A DNA stretch of 12,693 nucleotides from Cephalothrix simula. Its lineage: Eukaryota; Nemertea; Palaeonemertea; Archinemertea; Cephalotrichidae. The translations under genes and the position numbers were made by a program. This document shows, one piece after another, positions 7,078 to 12,693 of this stretch. Where the stretch lies: NCBI GenBank assembly GCA_035591015.1, contig JAXIUW010182403.1, positions 1 through 12,693 of the forward strand, read 5' to 3'. Each line of letters begins with the position of its first letter. Position 1 is the first letter of the stretch. The notes beneath the pieces were generated by a model, which ran no database searches, was not told the DNA's origin, and saw only the letters and a list, made by a program, of their open reading frames with translations.

Positions 7078-7393
7078 GAAATTTACATCAGATTCTTCAT
7101 AAAAATTGCGTCAATATTTAGGCTTGGGGTGTGCCGTCCAATATGCAAACACGACAACAAGTATTCCAAAATAATTTGATAATATATTTATGATACCATA
7201 TTGGTTTATCATACATGGTACACTGATTTTGGAATGTTAGGGTGTATGCATATTGCATATTGGTGGGAAGTAGAGGTCTACGGGAAGAAACCGCGAGCCA
7301 CCACTCGTTTGGTCACAGGCAAATATCCCCAAGCCTTTGGTGCCCAGTACAAAATACACAAGATAAATATAGGATCATTTATCAAGTATCGAA

Positions 7394-7399
7394 TTTATT
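7394..7399 (-). promoter_or_regulatory. Candidate poly(A) signal AATAAA after exon M
   Basis: AATAAA lies on the coding strand about 72 bases past the exon M stop, a plausible distance for a terminal exon. It is supported only by motif and position. Confidence 0.35.
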
Positions 7400-7470
7400 T
7401 GCATCTAAGGCTACATTATGTACAAAAAACTTTTTCAATGAACGTTTTTTATCTACATTTGTATTGTAAA

Positions 7471-7685
7471 TTATTTTAAACTTTCTTCGGCAACATTATG
7501 AACTAATAATAAGTGTCTTTTTCGATGAAACTTCCGAACAAAGGCCTTTTCACATATAAGACATTGAAAAGGTCTTTCTCCAGTATGTATCCTTTTATGA
7601 ATGACAAGAAGCGACAAGGAACGAGCAAAGTATGGGCAGAAAGTACACTGATGATCCTTACGAGGAATTTCAACCGACTTTAGAT
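7471..7685 (-). CDS. Alternative terminal exon M, two divergent C2H2 zinc fingers
   Basis: The acceptor TATCGTATCTTTGCAG ends at 7686. AT completes the split codon, and 70 residues run to TAA at 7473-7471. Finger 1 (C13, C16, H29, H33) lacks the FQSP signature: it reads [10 protein letters not shown], with its aromatic residue shifted by one from the usual core position. Finger 2 (C41, C44, H57, H62) reads [10 protein letters not shown], very basic, with Arg at the core Leu position. The linker is TGERP and the tail NVAEESLK. The head is longer than in exons A-D. It is less like its neighbours than they are to each other, so it is either older or not part of their duplications. Confidence 0.87.
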
Positions 7686-7849
7686 CTGCAAAGATACGAT
7701 ATAAAACTTCAGACATTATTATATACTTTATCAATTTTACAACCAGGATATTCACCAGTTTTTATATCCAAAACTAAATTTGAAATTTTCTAAATATAAT
7801 TTTTGGAAAACAGGTTCATTTAAATTTCATCACATTTTATAATGATCAC

Positions 7850-8157
7850 TTATTTTTGTGATTGACTAGTGCAAAGATTCATTCGTTTATGGTTATCGTA
7901 ATCAAAAGAGTTTCGAAACTTTGCATTACAAATATGGCATAAATTAAAACCATGTACTCTTAGTAAATGTGTTTTCAAATGAGGTAGCTGAATAAAAGTC
8001 TTGTCGTCGCAAATTTCACAAACATAAGGTCTTTCACCAGTGTGAGTTCTCATGTGAATCTCAAGATGAAGTCGCCGAGTAAATTTCTTTCCACAAAGAA
8101 TGCAGGAGCATGTACTCACATTCACAGAATTTGCAAAATTCTCTGGTTTCCAGTTTC
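7850..8157 (-). CDS. Alternative terminal exon N, two C2H2 fingers plus a C2HC finger
   Basis: The acceptor ATCTCTGTGTTTTCAG ends at 8158. GA completes the split codon, and 101 residues run to TAA at 7852-7850. Finger 1 has C18, C21, H34 and H38. Finger 2 has C46, C49, H63 and H68, with 13 instead of 12 residues between the second Cys and the first His. Finger 3 has C73, C76, H89 and C95, a C2HC arrangement with five residues between His and Cys, joined by a short GFNL linker instead of TGEKP. The tail is TSQSQK. C2HC fingers are often less involved in DNA contact, so the third finger may bind protein. This is the exon nearest the presumed common 5' part. Confidence 0.87.
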
Positions 8158-9131
8158 CTGAAAACACAGAGATTGATGATCAAGTATCCAAAATAAATTA
8201 AACGTATAAGTCAGACAGAGAAAAATTGTATGTACATGTATTACAAAAACGCTTTTTCAAGCCTGATTAAAATTTTCAGATCAATGATTAAGATTTATAA
8301 ATGAACTAAATTAACGTGTCGATAAATAAGATTTCGAATTCTGGACAACTTTTTGTGTAATAAAAGCAGTTATAAGCCTCGGAGCTGCACCTCTCGCTCT
8401 TTATTGCACAAAAATTGTACATTATCCATATAATGCTGCACTCATTAGGTTCTCTACACTATCCTATCAACTAGAAGGGCTTATTATCTCTATGTTTAGA
8501 TGGAATTGATGGGCTGTGATACTATAATATAAAAACGTGCCTCAAAAAACTCCTAATTAATAATTTTTGTAATGATGACTGTCCACCCGAATACAAATTT
8601 TTTTTATACTGCAACTCAAAATTTAGTCTTGGATCTGCTGATGGGGACGTCATTGTCATAAGTTAGCAGAAACTTAATTCCAAATATGTTATATATATAA
8701 AAACAGGGCCCGCCCTAGTTATTTCCCCATGCCACCCTACCAGAAATGCTGGGGACCCAATACTCTTAAACAACTTACCATGCTGTGACAAGTCTTGGCG
8801 CAAATCCTAACCAGAAATCTATCCTACCTCTAATCCCTATTGTATGCCTAACATTACGTGCCTAACAGGATATACATATGATCTTTCTTAAATAATGTGG
8901 CATATAAACGAAACCAATACGCCAAATATTAAAGAAAGACTCTGCGCACTCCCTTAATCTTACTTAGATCACCTCGTTGAAATCCGTTTCCACTTGTCAC
9001 CAAGAATCTGTACTGAACTCCTCTTGTATCGAAGTTCATACAACCTTAAAACACAAACATCTATACTGAAGAAGTCGATTGAACCGTTTGATAGCAAGAG
9101 TGAAAATTGTAAATTATTTATTTTTTAATAC
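8158..9131. other. Region right of exon N, no gene supported
   Basis: I find no zinc-finger, BTB or other recognisable coding segment on either strand. It includes a small stem-loop (8344-8420) and a consensus-like minus-strand donor at 8778-8773, which is treated as a weak candidate in the findings. Confidence 0.5.
8344..8420. repeat. Imperfect 21-bp inverted repeat with GC-richer loop
   Basis: The arm at 8344-8364 pairs with 8400-8420 at about 16 of 21 positions (TTTTTGTG.AATAAA core). The loop of about 35 bases includes CCTCGGAGCTGCACCTCTCG, richer in G and C than its surroundings. It may be the remains of a short interspersed or foldback element. Confidence 0.5.
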
Positions 9132-9646
9132 TGCCCGATTGGCTTCCTTAAAAGTAATCTCTTCGTAACATTGCCATACGACAACTATACATTTTTGGAA
9201 AGGTCGTGAAATGAACATTGGTCTTTTTGGTTTCCAATTACTTTTCAACTGAGGCGCCCCTAGCGGCACAAATAATAATTGCGCCATTTGAGTAAAGCAA
9301 AACTTGTAACAGATAGGTAAAATAAGCGCACCATTCATAGTTTATGAGGGTCATTTTGATTGCAAATATAACACCCAATGACGTCATAGACTTAATTTTG
9401 ATGACGTCATCAAAATGGCGTCTATTACGTCATAGGAATGACCCTCATAAACTATGAATGAGTGCGCTGATTTTATTTCCACCAACCATTTTACCTATCT
9501 GCTACCAGTTTTGCTGTACACACATTTTTGGAGCCAAAAATCAAAACAGATCTAAGTTCATGCCAAGACCTTTCTAAAAATGTATAGTTTTCCAAGTTTA
9601 ATGTTACGAATAAGCCCTTTTTGTAGCTGATCCGACATTTCGGGCA
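9132..9646. mobile_element. Foldback/MITE-like element with ~200-bp inverted arms
   Basis: The left arm (9132-9355) is the imperfect reverse complement of the right arm (9437-9646). The inner 23 bases are a perfect match (9333-9355 against 9437-9459). Shared blocks include CAGATAGGTAAAAT, ACTATACATTTTT with GAAAGGTC, and CGTAACATT. The 81-base spacer carries TGACGTCA palindromes. No transposase is present. The outer ends (TGCCCGA and TCGGGCA) are the last clear symmetry, and I see no convincing target-site duplication, so the family is undetermined. Confidence 0.7.
9379..9433. promoter_or_regulatory. Cluster of CRE-like TGACGTCA sites
   Basis: TGACGTCA occurs at 9379-9386 and again at 9402-9409, the latter inside the perfect 20-base palindrome TTTTGATGACGTCATCAAAA (9396-9415). 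TTACGTCAT follows at 9425-9433. TGACGTCA is the classic CREB/ATF binding site. Whether any factor binds here is unknown, and the sites may simply be part of the element. Confidence 0.45.
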
Positions 9647-10940
9647 CATGTATAACAAACTAGAAGGGCTTTGCTGAACTCTATGTATCGTCTAACGCCA
9701 TCTTGTATATGAATATTATTACGCAACTAATGGTTGCAAAAAACTGAGAATTATATTTAAGTTTTTTTTACTTTAATTATATTTAAGTTTTTTTTTACTT
9801 TAAGTATTTTAATAAACTTATTTGAATTTAAGCTCAGCAAAGGCATAACAATTATCGTTTGAAGAACTTAAACTTAATTGATTTTAAACTCAACAAAGAT
9901 ATGCAAATTGTCAGAGCTGATACTGATAAAGGGTTCGTGGTGTGAAATGTACACCACTAATAGTGATTATCATTTTACAGAAATGACCTTTCAGTATAGA
10001 TGCCATAACCTAATAAGTATCTGTCTTTTTCAAAAATTTTTTGTGACGTCAGGAGTTTTGATTTAAGATTGAAATTAATTATAATTTTACTACGGATTTT
10101 TCATTTTCTTAAAGTTCAATTCTTAAACAATAAGTTATAGTTACTAAAAACAAAGAACGTGGCATCAAATTTTTGAATGAGACACAAACTTTTAATATTT
10201 TGGCTCACGCATTTAAGATGCGATCTAAAATGCCCTAACAGTATGCGCTATTAAATCCAATCAGTTTAATATATTCAGCAAATCATTCAGTCATCATCAA
10301 AAATAGGATGTATTAGTTCAAAAATTATCTTTGTTAGAATATTATTTAACTATTTCCCAAAAACGATTGAATTTCATAACGCTTTCAACCTATTGTGTTA
10401 TGAAGATCTTCACTATTTGCAAAGATTTTAGTTTCATAAAACATTAAGTTGTTAAAAGGTAACATTTTTGCATTAGGACACAAGATTGTACTCTTGTCAA
10501 CAACATTTTTGAGAGGGGCAAGCAAGGAAATAATTACACTTGCAGTAGAAGCAGTTAATGGAGAAATTGGATGAGGCAGTGTGAAATGTAAAAATTTAGG
10601 CCCCCACGTCGAGATCTCCTAGAAGGGGCATCGGAACCCCTTAACCCTATACATTATTGGAGGGGCATAAAAGGTCACACACCATGCGAGGGCTTTCAAA
10701 TTTTTTGCCCGGCGGCGGGGGGACGGGGGTGGTAGCGCAAAATGTGCACAAAATTCTAAAATAAGCTCGACATACGATTCGGGCCGTTCCCTTAAGATCC
10801 GACCACTAAAAGTGGGACTTAGTCTATTTTACTGTACCCCATCCAATTTTTCCTTCTATTCGGGTAATGGAAAATTTTTAAAACTACGAGAAATATTTCT
10901 TTACTTGACCCAACTCAAAAGCACATGTAGCAGGTACTCG
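9647..10940. other. Intergenic or intronic AT-rich stretch, no gene seen
   Basis: No coding segment is supported on either strand. It holds a two-copy tandem repeat (9751-9803), a lone TGACGTCA at about 10044-10051 and a GC-rich patch (about 10597-10745) with runs of G and C. ORFs at 9878-10066 and 10812-10997 have no recognisable product. Confidence 0.5.
9751..9803. repeat. Two-copy 26/27-bp tandem repeat
   Basis: The unit TTATATTTAAG, then a T run, then ACTTTAA occurs at 9751-9776 and again directly at 9777-9803. The copies differ only by one T in the run, as replication slippage would produce. Confidence 0.85.
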
Positions 10941-11826
10941 TATATCGGGTGGCCCAAAAAACGCGCCGCTGTTAAAATACCTATAATTCTATTATAGGCT
11001 GTGTAGGTAAAAGCTTCAAAGTTTTCATAATGGTAGTCCATAATGATATACATTTCACTGTTAAAATTATTTTTAAAAAGTCTGAAAAAATTACGAAGCA
11101 TGATTTTGAAGGTTTTAGAAATTCGGCATGAACGATGGAAATTGACGGACGTATGCCATTGAAATTTTACACAGGTATTCTTCATAACGTTGTCTATAAG
11201 TGTACAACCCGGGGAAATCGGTTTCACAACATATCAGGCTTTACTAGGAGCCATATCAGATCCTTTTATCATTAAATATGCTTTCTTTAACCGAAGTAAT
11301 TTTTATTGATTTTCAACGTGTTCTATCTAAGACACTGTTGTTCATGGAAAACCATTTATTAACTGCGCAGTGTGCATAACACTGTCAACCATGAAAACAT
11401 CAACAGAAAGAATTTGATGCGTGTCAGAGTAAGATTTTTAAATCAACCCTCATATGGCTCCGGAAAAAGCCCGTTAACCTACGAATCGGTTTCCCAAATT
11501 GTTCGGTGATCCGTATATTCATAGGTCACATTATAAAGCATGCCTGTGTAAAATGTCAATGACATATGTCGACAACTTCCATCGTTAATGCCGAATTTCT
11601 AAAACCTCCAAAAATCATGCTGCGTAATTTTACCAAATTTTATGGTATCTTATTTTTTGATATCTTTTGCGAAAAATTCTGTAACTTTTTTTGAGATCCG
11701 ACTCATCCAATTATTTTTAACAGTAAATTGTATATATCATTGTATATATCACTACCATTGTGCAAATTTGAATCTTCTACCTAAACGTCTTATACCATTA
11801 TAGATACTTTTGGGCCACCCGATATA
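10941..11826. mobile_element. Mariner/Tc1-like non-autonomous element with long inverted repeats
   Basis: The outer termini are exact inverted repeats: TATATCGGGTGGCCCAAAA at 10941-10959 and its complement at 11808-11826. The outermost TA pairs fit the TA target duplication of the Tc1/mariner superfamily, and the GGTGGCCCA-type tip is common there. Symmetry continues inward with gaps. The block around 11090-11175 (GGTTTTAGAAATTCGGCAT, ACGATGGAA, CATTTTACACAGG) matches the complement of about 11543-11628. The arms reach about 285-340 bp, around a unique centre of about 250 bp. There is no transposase. The 108-codon minus-strand ORF at 10901-11227 crosses the left end and does not look like a real gene. 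Confidence 0.75.
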
Positions 11827-12693
11827 ATGATGGACCATGCCATAAATAACTATGTCAGTCAGGGCAATATTACATAAATCTTTATGCTACATTAGCCAAA
11901 TCTATCAAGTCTTTATCTAGGTGATTGATTAGAAGTTAAAATCTATAGGAAAATGTTTTTATCAATTCTTTTAATTATATTTTTTACCTTTGGGAGATTT
12001 TTCGTGTTTAAATTTTTTAAGAGTAATGGAAGACATTGAATATAATGGAGCATAAAGAAATACATGACATGAAGCTGAAAAAAAGATGGCTGAATACTTT
12101 TAATCAAAATCTGTTTTGGTGTCAGGATAGCAACTGTATTTATTTTGTTTGTTTGTTGATTTTAAAATATGGCATTTTGACGTTGAATAAAATTGGGTAA
12201 AACATAAGACTAAGAGTTTGATTATAAATATTCCTCAATTTGACAAGAGTAAAATCTGCATGCACTTTTATTGAAAATTTGTAGTTTTCATAAGCCAATT
12301 CAGAGCAAGGTGTCCCATTGCAAACATATTACAACATGGCAATCAATAAATATTATTTTCAAAACGATAAATGCATTTGATCATGGTAAAGAATCTTGAT
12401 TTAACCTCTAAAAACCTCGAAAAAATTGTCACAAGAGCTAATACGGAGAGTTTCAACAAGTAGAAGGTTTAAATATTATGAGGACTAAAATCAATAACCG
12501 TCACACATACATCGTATATTGAACGTAAACTGGGCTTTTAAGTAATAACTGATGTAAGCCAAGCTTCTTTTGAGTATCAGTTTCAGCTTGTGTAAACTGC
12601 ATGCATTATAAAATATTTGGGGGTGTTTTCTATTGTTCTCATCGTGCTTTAAATGTCATAATGAATGGTTAATTAGAATGTCTGATCTGTAAT
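11827..12693. other. AT-rich stretch to the right edge, no gene seen
   Basis: I see no ORF of note, no finger motif, no clear inverted repeat and no tRNA-like boxes. If the array model is right, this is part of the long intron separating the common 5' exons from the terminal exons. Confidence 0.5.

Larger units (their letters stand above)
6681..7470. other. Spacer between exons L and M, no gene supported
   Basis: There are no finger motifs on either strand. The patch at about 7240-7350 is richer in G and C than its surroundings and carries two overlapping plus-strand ORFs (7201-7479 and 7242-7469) that resemble no family I recognise. They are antisense to the array, and I do not call them genes. 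A 37-bp perfect palindrome lies at 7041-7077. Confidence 0.5.

Noticed and set aside
7201-7479. Overlapping plus-strand ORFs of 92 and 75 codons as a small gene
   Set aside because: There is no recognisable motif, two frames are open over the same DNA, and nothing nearby supports expression. It is kept only as a spacer remark.
75-8157. Reading the finger clusters as separate small genes or as one polyzinc-finger protein
   Set aside because: Each unit ends in its own stop and begins at an acceptor in the same phase with no start codon, so neither stand-alone genes nor serial joining fits as well as alternative terminal exons.
9114-9338. Minus-strand 74-codon ORF
   Set aside because: It lies in the left arm of the foldback element. 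The diverged right arm does not keep an equivalent frame.
9878-10997. Plus-strand ORFs at 9878-10066 and 10812-10997
   Set aside because: Both are short, have no family resemblance and sit in AT-rich or repeat-edge DNA.
10901-11227. Minus-strand 108-codon ORF as a transposase fragment
   Set aside because: It crosses the left terminal repeat into flanking DNA, which a transposon gene would not do, and shows no DDE or helix-turn-helix features.

Overview
The window looks like AT-rich nuclear DNA from an invertebrate animal. It has spliced minus-strand exons with polypyrimidine-AG acceptors, long non-coding spacers and short terminal-inverted-repeat elements. It contains no operons, ribosome binding sites or bacterial-type genes. 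A mollusc or arthropod fits, but the sequence alone does not settle the taxon.

The left two thirds (about 1-8157) hold an array of minus-strand C2H2 zinc-finger exons. Eleven intact exons and one exon with a single nonsense codon can be read. A decayed pseudo-exon, several exon relics and a possible further exon cut by the left edge are also present. Most exons encode about 60-70 residues: a short head, finger 1, a TGEKP-type linker, finger 2 (usually with HX4H spacing) and a stop. One exon has four fingers (6292-6680) and one has three (7850-8157). Every acceptor is followed by two bases that complete a split codon, so all share one intron phase (phase 1). None has a convincing start codon of its own or an evident donor site. 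The simplest reading is one gene whose common 5' exons lie beyond the right edge and which splices to one of many alternative 3'-terminal exons. The layout matches the insect BTB zinc-finger genes broad, tramtrack, fruitless and lola. The BTB part is not in view, so this is inference.

The exons group by position. Those at 75-2297 have an (A/S)D(R/N) head and mostly an aromatic residue at helix position 6 of finger 2. Those at 2638-6680 mostly have a (K/R)DK-type or KDMMK-type head, and the two-finger members have Arg at that position. Those at 7471-8157 are divergent. The middle group grew by tandem duplication: a block of about 1.05 kb was copied, and a unit of about 343 bp is repeated at 4246-5131. 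Exon relics lie at 3541-3640, 4583-4785 and 5427-5850. The last is partly inverted and forms a near-perfect hairpin.

The right third (8158-12693) has no coding region I can support. It holds an inverted-repeat element with TGACGTCA palindromes in its spacer (9132-9646), a mariner-like long-TIR element (10941-11826), a small stem-loop, a two-copy tandem repeat and a GC-rich patch. A further TIR element (315-1400) sits inside the exon array between its two leftmost complete exons.
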